From JAIBJN01 sp963699495 (lineage in GTDB: Bacteria; Actinomycetota; Thermoleophilia; Gaiellales; Gaiellaceae): DNA of 64,000 bases. Positions 45,953 to 54,504 of this stretch are shown here, piece by piece. Every line of letters begins with the position of its first letter. Within the stretch, counting starts at the first letter, position 1. Where the stretch lies: assembly GCA_963699495.1 (NCBI GenBank), contig CAVOUB010000005.1, positions 496,001 through 560,000 on the forward strand, given 5' to 3'. The notes beneath the pieces are model-generated. The model searched no databases and was not told the DNA's origin. It was given only the letters and a program-made list of their open reading frames with translations. The position numbers and the translations under genes are program-made.

Positions 45953-47043
45953 GGGACGACCCGGCGCGCGACGCGGGCGAGGTTGGTGACGGCGGGCCTG
46001 AGGTCGTCGCGGGCGAGGACGCCGTCCACGTACGGCGGCCGCACGAAGACCGGGCGCTCGCCGGGAACCAGCGTGATCGCCCATTTCCGGGGCCTGCCGT
46101 TCATGCGCGCCGGCGGGGGCGGCTCCCCGAGCAGGTCGAGATAGGCGATGCGCGTCAGGTCGACCCCTGTGGCCGTCGCGAGCCCGTGCCACTGCCAGAG
46201 GCGCGGGTTGATCTCCATGAGCTTGTAGCGCCCGTCGCGCGCGTCGCGCTTGAACTCGACCTGCGAGAGCCCACGGAAGCCGATCCCGCGCAGCAGCGCC
46301 AGGCCCTGCTCGACGACCTCGTCAACCCAGACCGCCTCGCCGATCCGGCACGTGCCGACGCCCGGAGGGGTCTGCAGGAGCTTGCGACCGGAGAAGAGGC
46401 CCAGCGCTTCGCCTCCGGCGTCGAGGTAGCTTCCCAGCGAATACAGCTCCTCGTCGCCTCCGGGGACGAACTCCTGGACGAGCGGGCGGTAGGGCCGGGC
46501 GCGCTCGAAGTCGGCTGCCAGCGCCTGCGGGCTCTCGCAGCGGAATGCCTGGCGCCTGAACTCACGCCGGAAGCCGACGGGGTCGCGGGGCTTGACGAGC
46601 ACCGGGAAGGTGAGGTCCCCGGTCGGCTCGTCGACGGTTCGCGGCGCCGGGATTCCCAGCCGCTCCGCCTGCTCGAGCTGCCAGGCCTTGTCCTGGATCT
46701 TCTCCAGGAGCTCCCAGTCGGGAAACGGGCATAGGTAGCGGCCGCCGAGCGCGTCCGCGTTGCGTGCGACGGCGTTCAGGAACTCGTCGTGCGTTGGGAA
46801 GATCGGCGCAGGAGCGTCCAGAGACTCGCCCAGCTCGGCCAGGAAGGCGACGTAGCCCGCCTCGTCGGCGACCGGGTCGGGGCAGACAAGGCCGCGCGCA
46901 TAGCGCGAGCGGAAGCCGAGCGCGCCCGCGCGATGCGCCAGGGCGACCACAGGGGCGCCGAGACGTCCGAGGGAGCGGATCGCCGCGAGGCCGCTCACCC
47001 AGCGAACGTCGACCACGACGGCCGTGGGCAGGCGGCTCTCCAT
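45949..47043 (-). CDS. ATP-grasp ligase family protein
   Basis: The 364-residue product has an N-terminal Rossmann-like half (TAVVVDVRWVSGLAAIRSLG), FPVLVKPRDPVGFRREF, LVQEFVPGGDEELYSLGSYL and KLMEINPRLWQWHGLA, the last being the Mg-binding Glu/Asn segment of ATP-grasp ligases. It is more similar in style to carbamoyl-phosphate-synthase-like enzymes than to the 35.5-kb paralogue. It is paired with the deacetylase by overlap, suggesting that a freed amino group is re-acylated. ATG 47043 has TAGAAT 7 nt upstream. Confidence 0.87.
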   Translation of the reverse strand: MESRLPTAVVVDVRWVSGLAAIRSLGRLGAPVVALAHRAGALGFRSRYARGLVCPDPVADEAGYVAFLAELGESLDAPAPIFPTHDEFLNAVARNADALGGRYLCPFPDWELLEKIQDKAWQLEQAERLGIPAPRTVDEPTGDLTFPVLVKPRDPVGFRREFRRQAFRCESPQALAADFERARPYRPLVQEFVPGGDEELYSLGSYLDAGGEALGLFSGRKLLQTPPGVGTCRIGEAVWVDEVVEQGLALLRGIGFRGLSQVEFKRDARDGRYKLMEINPRLWQWHGLATATGVDLTRIAYLDLLGEPPPPARMNGRPRKWAITLVPGERPVFVRPPYVDGVLARDDLRPAVTNLARVARRVVP

Positions 47044-47050
47044 CGCGGCA

Positions 47051-47056
47051 ATTCTA
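47051..47056 (-). promoter_or_regulatory. -10 hexamer TAGAAT that contains the upstream gene's stop codon
   Basis: Minus-strand TAGAAT lies 7 nt before ATG 47043. Its TAG is the stop of the sulfotransferase gene at 47054-47830. Confidence 0.5.
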
Positions 47057-47830
47057 CGAGCCGCCGCCGTCCGCCCCGGTGAGGTCGTAGCCGAGCGCGG
47101 CGATCCGGTCGCCGAGCTCGCGGCGGATGCGGGCGTGCTCGATCCGGCCCTTGACGGTGCGGCCTTCGGCGGCCCAGCGGCTGAGATACGCGTCGTTCGC
47201 GTCCGGGCGCACCTCCCGGGCGGTTTCCACCGGCTCGAGACCGAGAAAGCCGTATGTGCGGGCCAACGCCGCGTTCGGGTCGCGCACGAAGTCCTCGAAG
47301 CGCACCTCGTGGAGCCGGTCGATGCGCTCCCGGTCGTCCCGGTAGAGCTCGTGGGCGACGACCCAGTGGCGCAAGAGCGTGCGCACCGACTCCTGCCGGC
47401 GCCATTTCGCCGTGGCGTACGCGACCGCGACCGGGTCGCGCACCACGACGACGAACGAGGCCTCCGGGAAGAGCGCCTGCAGGAAGCGCATGCGGATGAG
47501 GTTCGGCGGCGACTTCTCGACGAGGACGGCCTTCTCGAGGTCCCAGTGCGGCGACCACTCGGCCAGCAGGCGCTCCCGGCTCTCGGGAGAGACGAGCGGC
47601 GAGGCCTCCGTCAGGTGCGCCTCCTCCGAGAACGCGAACAGGCCCGGGCCGCCGTACTCCTTGGCGGGCGGGTAGACGGACTGCAGGTGCTGGCCCTCGT
47701 CCGCCGGGACGCCGGTGTCCTCGAAGCCGGACACGAGCGGATGCTCGGCGAGCGCCCGCCCGAGCAGCGTCGTGCCGCTGCGGTGCAGCCCGCCGACGAA
47801 GACCAACCGGGAGGTCGTCACGGACACCAT
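47054..47830 (-). CDS. Sulfotransferase family protein (PAPS-dependent)
   Basis: The 258-residue product has the P-loop FVGGLHRSGTTLLGRAL at residues about 9-25 and the 3'-phosphate site VVVVRDPVAVAYATAKW near residue 125, with VEKSPPNLIRMRFLQALFP before it. It is in the family of sugar and protein sulfotransferases, and a role in sulfating the local glycan is inferred. The start is ATG 47830 (MVSV); an in-frame ATG at 47839 adds three residues. It diverges from the GT4 gene. Confidence 0.88.
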   Translation of the reverse strand: MVSVTTSRLVFVGGLHRSGTTLLGRALAEHPLVSGFEDTGVPADEGQHLQSVYPPAKEYGGPGLFAFSEEAHLTEASPLVSPESRERLLAEWSPHWDLEKAVLVEKSPPNLIRMRFLQALFPEASFVVVVRDPVAVAYATAKWRRQESVRTLLRHWVVAHELYRDDRERIDRLHEVRFEDFVRDPNAALARTYGFLGLEPVETAREVRPDANDAYLSRWAAEGRTVKGRIEHARIRRELGDRIAALGYDLTGADGGGS

Positions 47831-47833
47831 CGT

Positions 47834-47839
47834 TAGCAT
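47834..47839 (+). promoter_or_regulatory. -10 hexamer TAGCAT, leaderless GT4 gene
   Basis: TAGCAT lies 8 nt before GTG 47848, within the short divergent gap next to the sulfotransferase start. Confidence 0.4.
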
Positions 47840-47847
47840 TCCGCCAC

Positions 47848-48963
47848 GTGTCTGCGAAACCGCTCCGGATCCTCGGCGTGGGGAACGGGCGCTCGATCAA
47901 CTTCCTCCGCTGGGGAAGGCGGCTCACGGAGCGGGGCCACGAGGTCCATCTCGCAAGCGACCGCTTCTCGGACGTGCCGGCCGAGCTCGAGGGCCTGGAG
48001 CCGCATCCCATCAGGGAGCTCGAGCCCCTCCTCCGTGTCCGCGGCCTTCGCCGCCTGCGCTTCGGCCCGGCGCTCGGCCGGCTCGCGCGCGATCTCGACG
48101 TCGACCTCGTCCACGCCCACTACATGCTCCCGTACGGCTACTGGGCCGCGAAGGCGGGCGTGCACCCGTTCGTCCTCAGCCCCTGGGGCACCGACGTGCT
48201 CGTGCACGCGCAGACCCGAAAGCGCGGGCGTCGCTGGGCGACGGCGGCGATCGCGGAGGCCGACTACCTCGTCGTCAACTCCAACGCCAACGAGCAGGCC
48301 TCGATCGCGCTCGGCGCCGACCCGAACAGGATCCGGCGGATCGTCTGGTACGCCGAGCTCGACCGCTTCGTCCCCGAGGCGGCCGACCCGGGCCTCCGCG
48401 CCCGCTTCGGCTGGCCCGACGACGCGCTCCTCGTCCTTTCGCTGCGCAACTACCGTCCCGACACGAACCTGGACGTCGCCGTCCGCGCCTTCGCCGAGGT
48501 GGTGAAAGCGGAGCCGAGGGCCCGGCTCGTGCTCGCCGCCCGGACCGGCCCTCTCCGCGCTGAGCTGGAGAAGCTGGTGGCCGAGCTCGGGCTCGGCGAC
48601 GTGGCCGTCCTTCACCGCGCCGAGTGGGACGAGCTGCCGGCGCTCGTCGCGTCGAGCGACGTGCTCGTCTCGCTCCCCGCCTCCGACTCGACCCCCGCGT
48701 CGCTTCTGGAGGCGATGGCGAGCGGGCTCCCCGCCGTGTGCGGGCTGGCGCCCTCGATCGACGAATGGGTCGGCCAGGGCGACGGGGCCGAGCTCGTCCC
48801 CGCCCGCGACGAGGGCGCCGTCGCCGCGGCGCTCCTCGGGCTCCTCCGCGACCCCGACCGCCGCCGCGCCTACGGCGAGCGGAACGCCCGGGCCGTCCGA
48901 GAGCGGATCGGCGACCCCGGCCTGGCGCTCGAGGAGCTCTACCGTGAGCTGGTGGCGGCGTGA
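47848..48963 (+). CDS. GT4-family glycosyltransferase
   Basis: The 371-residue GT-B protein begins LRILGVGNGRSINFLRWGRR, has LVHAHYMLPYGYWAA and LSPWGTDVLVHAQ in the N-domain, and VLSLRNYRPDTNLDVAVRA, LPASDSTPASLLEAMASGLP (donor-site acidic motif) in the C-domain. It is a retaining GT4-type enzyme with unknown sugars. It is coupled to the AlkP-superfamily gene by a 4-nt overlap. Confidence 0.9.
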   Translation: MSAKPLRILGVGNGRSINFLRWGRRLTERGHEVHLASDRFSDVPAELEGLEPHPIRELEPLLRVRGLRRLRFGPALGRLARDLDVDLVHAHYMLPYGYWAAKAGVHPFVLSPWGTDVLVHAQTRKRGRRWATAAIAEADYLVVNSNANEQASIALGADPNRIRRIVWYAELDRFVPEAADPGLRARFGWPDDALLVLSLRNYRPDTNLDVAVRAFAEVVKAEPRARLVLAARTGPLRAELEKLVAELGLGDVAVLHRAEWDELPALVASSDVLVSLPASDSTPASLLEAMASGLPAVCGLAPSIDEWVGQGDGAELVPARDEGAVAAALLGLLRDPDRRRAYGERNARAVRERIGDPGLALEELYRELVAA

Positions 48964-50582
48964 GGGTCCTCGCGCTCGGAATCGACGGCGCGGACTACGA
49001 CCTCGTCAGCTCGCTGCTCGCGGAGGGACGCATGCCCACCGTCGCCCGGCTGGCGAGCGAAGGCTCCTACGGGCCACTCCGCTCGACGGTTCCGGCGGTC
49101 ACGCCGACGGCCTGGTCGTCCTTCCTCACCGGCCTCAACCCCGCCGGCCACGGGATCTTCAACTTCTCCACGAACCCGAACCGGAGCCGCTACCGGATGG
49201 AGAGCGCTGCCGCCCGCGGCGGCGCCCCTTTCTGGCGGGCGCTGGGCGCGGCCGGGCTCCGGTCGGCGTTCGTGACCGTACCGTTCACTTACCCGGCCGA
49301 GCCCATGGACGGCATCGTCGTCACCGGCTACGGCGGGCCGGAGCCGCCCGAGGTCGTCCCGGCCTCGGCGCGCGAGCGCATCTTCGCCGCCCAGCCGGAC
49401 CTCGTCACGGCGCGGCACCCGATGGCCGAGCGCTGGTGGGAGGACTTCGAGCGCTACACCGGCCGCCTGATCGAGCACGTCGGCCAGGTCGCCGACGTCT
49501 GCAGGCTCGTCCTGGAGCTCGAGCCCGACCTCAGCCTCCTCTGCGTGGACTTCATGAGCTCCGACCACGCCGGCCACCTCGGGTACGACCGCCTCGACCC
49601 CGGCCACCCCGCGCACGACCCGGCGAAGGCGGGCGACGAGCTCGTGCAGGTCTACGAGGCAGTCGACCGGGCCTGCGGGGAGCTGATCGACGCCGCACGC
49701 GGGCACTGGGGCGAGGAGCCGACCGTCGTCGTGCTCTCCGACCACGGCATGAAGCCGATCTACTGGACCTTCCACACGAACCGGTGGCTCGAGGAGAACG
49801 GACACCTGCGCTTCCGGCGGCGCTCCCTGCAGCCGCTCCGCGGCGGCCGCCTCCGCTACGCGGCCAAGGTCGACCAGCGCCTCGCCCGGACGACGCGCCG
49901 CTACGGCCGCTTCCTCGACCGCGTGCCGTTGCTCCCTCGGCCGCGCGACGACCGCGCCTTCTCGGACATCGACTTCGGCTCGACCCGGGCCTATGCCTTC
50001 GCCACCGGCGGCCAGATCTACCTCGGTGAGGTGAGCGGCGCCGTTGGCGACCCGCGCTACGCGGAGCGTCTGGCCGCGGAGCTGGGCGACGTCAGACACC
50101 CCGAGACCGGCGAGCCCGCCTTCGACGTCAAGCGCAAGGAGGAGCTCTTCCACGGCCCCTTCCTGGACAAGGCGCCCGAGCTCGTGCTCCTCCCGCACGA
50201 CGAGCGCGTTCACGTGGATTCCACCCGCAGGCCGTGGGCAACGGCGTTCGAGCGCCACGAGCACCTCGATCCGGCGATCTCCTACGGCTACTCGGGCCAC
50301 CACGGCCTCACCGGCATCCTCGCGGCGGCCGGCCCCGGGATCGCCTTCGGCGCCGCGCCCGAGCGCGCCGAGATCACCCAGGTCGCCGCGACGCTCTGCC
50401 GCCTGCTCGGCATCGAGCTGGAGGGAGTCGACGGCGCGCCGATCGCGGAGATCCTCGCCGAGAGCGGCGAGGGGCGTCACGTCGCGGCCGGAAGCGCGCC
50501 GGGGGCGGCCGACGTGCCCGCCTACTCGGCCGAAGAGGAGGCCGTCATCCTCGAGCGCCTCCGCGACCTCGGCTACGAGTGA
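48960..50582 (+). CDS. AlkP-superfamily phosphohydrolase/phosphodiesterase
   Basis: The 540-residue product has the type I phosphodiesterase fold: metal Asp in LALGIDGADYDLV, the nucleophile Thr in VTPTAWSSFLTGLNPAGHG, metal residues in DFMSSDHAGHLG and VVLSDHGMK, and a late GHHG motif (YGYSGHHGLTGILAAAG). It has no signal peptide. It fits the predicted AlkP phosphohydrolase/phosphomutase group (COG3379-like). Within this locus it might hydrolyse or transfer a phosphate-linked group, such as a sugar phosphate, but no substrate is seen. Confidence 0.88.
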   Translation: MRVLALGIDGADYDLVSSLLAEGRMPTVARLASEGSYGPLRSTVPAVTPTAWSSFLTGLNPAGHGIFNFSTNPNRSRYRMESAAARGGAPFWRALGAAGLRSAFVTVPFTYPAEPMDGIVVTGYGGPEPPEVVPASARERIFAAQPDLVTARHPMAERWWEDFERYTGRLIEHVGQVADVCRLVLELEPDLSLLCVDFMSSDHAGHLGYDRLDPGHPAHDPAKAGDELVQVYEAVDRACGELIDAARGHWGEEPTVVVLSDHGMKPIYWTFHTNRWLEENGHLRFRRRSLQPLRGGRLRYAAKVDQRLARTTRRYGRFLDRVPLLPRPRDDRAFSDIDFGSTRAYAFATGGQIYLGEVSGAVGDPRYAERLAAELGDVRHPETGEPAFDVKRKEELFHGPFLDKAPELVLLPHDERVHVDSTRRPWATAFERHEHLDPAISYGYSGHHGLTGILAAAGPGIAFGAAPERAEITQVAATLCRLLGIELEGVDGAPIAEILAESGEGRHVAAGSAPGAADVPAYSAEEEAVILERLRDLGYE

Positions 50583-50609
50583 GGCGCGGGCGACCGCCTG
50601 GGCTGACGC

Positions 50610-50615
50610 CATGAT
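50610..50615 (+). promoter_or_regulatory. -10-like CATGAT before the flippase gene
   Basis: CATGAT lies 6 nt before ATG 50622, consistent with a leaderless transcript. No Shine-Dalgarno site is visible. Confidence 0.35.
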
Positions 50616-50621
50616 CCAGCG

Positions 50622-52127
50622 ATGAGCGAGGTCCGCGCCGAGGAAGGGCTCCAGGCCGAGGCGCGCGAGGACGAGGAGGTCCCGCGCCGGCTCGGGATCA
50701 CCGCGCTCGCCCACGACGCTGCCATCTACGGCGGCACGCGCGTCCTCCTCAAGTCGCTCGCCTTCCTGCTCGTCCCGCTCTACGCCCGCTACCTCACCCC
50801 GGCCGAGTTCGGCGTGCTCGAGCTGATCCTCGCGTTCAGCGCCTTTGTCGACGTCTTCATCAACCTGAGCGGCGTCCTCGCGCGCTTCTACTTCGACCGG
50901 GACGACTCGGGCTGGCGCAAGCAGGCGATCACGCTCTTCTTCCTGATCGAGTCGATCTACCCGGCCGTCCTGATCGGCGGGCTCATCCTCTTCGCCGGCC
51001 GGCTCGCCGACCCCGTGACCGGCAACGCGGCGTACGGGAGCCTGATCGTGATCGCGCTCGTCGACCTCTACCTGACGAACATCGTCGACATCCCCATGTC
51101 GCTCGCCCGCCTGCGGCGGAAGCCGTGGCGATTCGCGTTCTACGCGCTCACACGCGGGCTGTCCTACGTGACGCTGGCGGTGCTGCTCATCGCGGTGTGG
51201 GAGCTCGGGGTCAAGGGAATCCTCATCGCCTCGCTCACGTCGGCCTGCATCGTCTTCGTCGTCAGCGCCCGCGAGTACGTCCGCGACCTCGTGCGCCACG
51301 TCGACTGGAAGGTCGGGCGCGAGATGATCTCCTTCGGCTGGCCGACGATCGTGAGCGCGTTCGCCTTCTACGCGCTCAACCTCCTCGACCGCTTCTTCGT
51401 CAAGCACTACCACGGCGCGGCCGAGACCGGCCTCTACGGCGTCGCCTTCCGCTACAGCCAGATCGTGCTCGTCGGGGTCTTCGCCTTCCGGATGGGCTGG
51501 CCGCAGTGGCACTACTCCTGGCTGAACACCGACCGTCACCCGCAGATGGTTGCCCGCGGCGCCAGCTGGTTCTTCGGGACGATCGGCTTCCTGGTCGTCT
51601 TCGTCTCCGCGTGGATCCTGCCGCTCTTCCACCTCCTCATGCCGGTGCGCTACTGGGAGGCGACGGAGGCCGTCCCGCCCTTGTCCATCGCGGCGATGGC
51701 CACGGGGGGGTACGCGGTGACGGCGGTCGGGCTGAACGTGACCAAGCGGATGCGGCTCATCCCGGTGACGGCGCTCATCGCGAGCGCGTTCGCGGTCGGG
51801 CTCTACTTCCTGCTGATCCCGCCGTTCGGCTTCGTCGGCGCCGCCTGGGCCACGGCGGCGGGGCTCTGGGCGATGGCCCTCCTCGTCGGCATCGTCTCGC
51901 AGCGGATCTACCCGGTGCCGTGGGAGTGGCGGCGTCTGGCACTGGCCATCGGGGCGACACTGGCGCTTGCGCTCGCCTCGCTCGCCGTGGATGCCTGGAT
52001 GCCGTTCTCCGCCTCGCTTCCGGTCCGGGTGGCCATCACGCTCGCCTACCCCGCGGCGCTCCTCCTCGGCCGGTTCCTCACGCCGTCGGAGCGCGAGTCG
52101 ATCCGCCGGCGCCTGCGCCGAAGCTAG
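50622..52127 (+). CDS. Wzx-type polysaccharide flippase (MOP superfamily)
   Basis: The 501-residue product has 12-14 helices. It opens with AIYGGTRVLLKSLAFLLVPL and YARYLTPAEFGVLELILAF, the N-terminal signature of the polysaccharide transport (PST) family, with ALNLLDRFFVKHYHGAAETG, LYGVAFRYSQIV in the middle. It moves lipid-linked repeat units to the outer face of the membrane. Its stop shares CTAG with the convergent membrane glycosyltransferase-like gene. Confidence 0.92.
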   Translation: MSEVRAEEGLQAEAREDEEVPRRLGITALAHDAAIYGGTRVLLKSLAFLLVPLYARYLTPAEFGVLELILAFSAFVDVFINLSGVLARFYFDRDDSGWRKQAITLFFLIESIYPAVLIGGLILFAGRLADPVTGNAAYGSLIVIALVDLYLTNIVDIPMSLARLRRKPWRFAFYALTRGLSYVTLAVLLIAVWELGVKGILIASLTSACIVFVVSAREYVRDLVRHVDWKVGREMISFGWPTIVSAFAFYALNLLDRFFVKHYHGAAETGLYGVAFRYSQIVLVGVFAFRMGWPQWHYSWLNTDRHPQMVARGASWFFGTIGFLVVFVSAWILPLFHLLMPVRYWEATEAVPPLSIAAMATGGYAVTAVGLNVTKRMRLIPVTALIASAFAVGLYFLLIPPFGFVGAAWATAAGLWAMALLVGIVSQRIYPVPWEWRRLALAIGATLALALASLAVDAWMPFSASLPVRVAITLAYPAALLLGRFLTPSERESIRRRLRRS

Positions 52128-53488
52128 CCCGGCACGTAGAGCCGCCACGGGCCGGAGCGCGCCGCCGGCGGGCTCTCGTCGATCTCCCCGACCTCGCCCG
52201 CTCGCCGCCGCTGAAGCCGTGGGATGACGAGATACGCCCGCACCTCGTCAGGGTCGACCGCCCTGCCGACGGCGGAGACGGGCACGATGCGGTCGCGCGG
52301 GATGTCGCTGAAGACCGCAAGCGCGCCGCCCCACTGGGCCTCCGTGGCGACGAGCCCGCCGTCGGCGACCTCGCGCTCGGCGGCAAGCGCCATGCGCGCC
52401 TCGAGCTCGGAGGCCAGGCGGCCGCGCCGCTGGAAGAAGTCACGGGTGTCCTCCAATGGGCCCACGAGCAGCGCCACGCAGGCAACGGTGCCCACGACGA
52501 GCACCGGGAGCCGCGCCTTCCCCGGAGCGTGGGCGAGCACGATCGCAGCGCCCGCGGGGAGGAAGAGGAAGACGCCGACTGCATAGCGTCCCAGAGGCTC
52601 CGCGCCGATCAGCCCGAGCTGGAGCTCGATGAGGAGCCCGAGCACGAGGGCGAGCGGGAAGAGAACCGCCGGGTCGAGCGGCCGCCGCCGCAGGCCTGCG
52701 ACCAGCGCCGCCAGCCCGAGCAGGAGGAGCGGCCACCCGACGAGCTCCGGGATCAGGTGGCGAAACAGATGGGGAACGTTCTGGAGGGGCACGGCGACGA
52801 CCCCGAACCGCTCGGTCGCATGGGCGCCGTAGAGCGGGTCGCCGGTCGCGATCCAGTCGAACGAGAGCCAGAGCACCGGTGGGACGACAGCCGCCGCCAC
52901 CGCGGCGACTCGGTCGTCGCGGCCTGCGCTGCGCCACGAGAGCGCCGCATAGAGAGCGGCCAGCCCCCACGCCTCCGGCCGCAGGAGACCCGCCGCGCCG
53001 AGCAGCGCCGCGGCCGGGCGAGTGCGGCCGGGCGCCAGAGCGGCCGCACCGACGACGCAGGCCGCGTAGGGGACGGTCGAGTCGCCCGCCCAGCCGGCGC
53101 GGACGAGCGCGGGCATCGTCGCCGCCAGCACGCCGGCGGCCAGCGCACCCGGCCAGCCCGCAAAGCGCCGCGCGAGCGCCGCGGCCGCCAGCACGGCGCC
53201 GAGATAGCCGAGCACCGCCCACGTCCCGAAGACCGCCACCGGAGCGCCGACCGCCTCCCCGACCGTCGCCACGATCAGCTCGAGCGGCTTCGGCGCCGTG
53301 AAGTCGTAGGGCGTATGGTCGAGCTTCCCCTCGGCGAAGAGCCGGTCGGCCCAGGCGAGGTACGAGTACGAGTCGCTCGATAGACCGACGCCCATGCGGC
53401 TCCGGATGACCTCGAACGCGAGAACGGACGCCCCGACGAGCGCGATCGCCGCGAGGGCGGGCCGGCCGACACGCGCTCTCGCGCCCAT
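52124..53488 (-). CDS. GT-C-like polytopic membrane glycosyltransferase
   Basis: The 454-residue product has about ten helices and the first-loop motif MGVGLSSDSYSYLAWADRLF, in which the acidic Asp-Ser pattern is like GT39/PMT-related proteins. A helix pair with LRPEAWGLAALYAALSW and RFGVVAVPLQNVPHLFRHL follows, then a soluble C-terminal domain. It would use a polyprenyl-phosphate sugar outside the membrane. ATG 53488 has TAGTAT 7 nt upstream. Confidence 0.8.
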   Translation of the reverse strand: MGARARVGRPALAAIALVGASVLAFEVIRSRMGVGLSSDSYSYLAWADRLFAEGKLDHTPYDFTAPKPLELIVATVGEAVGAPVAVFGTWAVLGYLGAVLAAAALARRFAGWPGALAAGVLAATMPALVRAGWAGDSTVPYAACVVGAAALAPGRTRPAAALLGAAGLLRPEAWGLAALYAALSWRSAGRDDRVAAVAAAVVPPVLWLSFDWIATGDPLYGAHATERFGVVAVPLQNVPHLFRHLIPELVGWPLLLLGLAALVAGLRRRPLDPAVLFPLALVLGLLIELQLGLIGAEPLGRYAVGVFLFLPAGAAIVLAHAPGKARLPVLVVGTVACVALLVGPLEDTRDFFQRRGRLASELEARMALAAEREVADGGLVATEAQWGGALAVFSDIPRDRIVPVSAVGRAVDPDEVRAYLVIPRLQRRRAGEVGEIDESPPAARSGPWRLYVPG

Positions 53489-53494
53489 CGCGGC

Positions 53495-53501
53495 GATACT
53501 A
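53495..53501. promoter_or_regulatory. Overlapping divergent -10 elements (GATACTA)
   Basis: Plus strand GATACT (53495-53500) is 8 nt before ATG 53509. Minus strand TAGTAT (53501-53496) is 7 nt before ATG 53488. The hexamers overlap by five bases. Confidence 0.55.
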
Positions 53502-53508
53502 GCCACCG

Positions 53509-54504
53509 ATGGGAGCGACCTTCGAGGAGCTCTACGACCGCCGCACGGGCTCGTACGCGAAGGACGCGGAGGGGGAGACCTTCCTGCGCGACCTGAACGA
53601 GCACCTCGAGCCGCACGAACGGGCGCTCTACCGCGACCTGCCCATCCAGGCGCCGTTCATCTTCGTCCTGGGGCTCCCACGCTCCGCGACCACGCTGACC
53701 TCGCAGCTGCTCGCCTACTGCCTCGACGCCGGCTACGTGGACAACGTCGCCGCGCGCTTCTGGCTCGCGCCGGTGCACGGCATCCGGCTCAGCCGCGAGC
53801 TGCTCGGCGACCGTCGGCCGCACGCGCGCTTCGAGTCGGACTACGCCCGCACCGCCGATCTCCACGGCATCCACGAGTTCGGCTACTTCTGGCGCCGGTG
53901 GCTCCGGAAGGAATCCTTCGCGGACGTGGTGCACGCAAGCGAGCGGGAGGACGAGATCGACTGGGACGGCCTGCGGCTGACGCTCGCCAACGTCCAGCAC
54001 GCCCTCGGCGGCAGGGCGGTGGCCGCGAAGAACATCCTCGCCTCCTACCACCTGCCGCGCCTGCGCGAGACGCTCGGCAAGGTCGTCTACGTCTACGTCG
54101 AGCGCGACCCGCTCGACGCGGCCGTCTCCATCCTCGACGCACGGCGCACGTACTACGACGACCCGCGCACGTGGTGGAGCTACACGCCACCGGAGGTGGA
54201 GGAGCTGCTCGAGCTCGACGAGTGGGGCCAGGTCGCCGGCCAGGTGCACTACCTCCAGCGCCTCTACGAGCGCGGCCTGCCCGAGGCAGGACTCGACGCC
54301 GTCGTCCGCACGACCTACGAGGAGCTGGCGCGCCGGCCGCGGGCACTGCTCGAGGCCGTCGCCGAGCGGAGCCGTGAGGCACACGGCGTCGACATCGCGA
54401 TCGCGCAAGAGCCGCCCGAGAGCTTTCCCTTCCGTACGCACGAGGGCCGGGACGAGGACAAGGAGCGCTTCCGCGCGCTCCTCGACGACCTCGCGGCGCA
54501 GTGA
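53509..54504 (+). CDS. Sulfotransferase family protein (PAPS-dependent)
   Basis: The 331-residue product has the P-loop FVLGLPRSATTLTSQLL at residues about 52-68 and the 3'-phosphate region YVYVERDPLDAAVSILDARR near residue 195. The long N-terminal extension (TFEELYDRRTGSYAKDAEGE) fits the sulfotransfer_1/3 group. It overlaps the WbqC gene by 4 nt, so it belongs to the unit sulfotransferase-WbqC-methyltransferase. Confidence 0.88.
   Translation: MGATFEELYDRRTGSYAKDAEGETFLRDLNEHLEPHERALYRDLPIQAPFIFVLGLPRSATTLTSQLLAYCLDAGYVDNVAARFWLAPVHGIRLSRELLGDRRPHARFESDYARTADLHGIHEFGYFWRRWLRKESFADVVHASEREDEIDWDGLRLTLANVQHALGGRAVAAKNILASYHLPRLRETLGKVVYVYVERDPLDAAVSILDARRTYYDDPRTWWSYTPPEVEELLELDEWGQVAGQVHYLQRLYERGLPEAGLDAVVRTTYEELARRPRALLEAVAERSREAHGVDIAIAQEPPESFPFRTHEGRDEDKERFRALLDDLAAQ

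Noticed and set aside
48939..52148. 1069-codon minus-strand open frame opposite the AlkP-like and Wzx genes
   Set aside because: No domain is visible; the plus strand has motif-rich proteins throughout.
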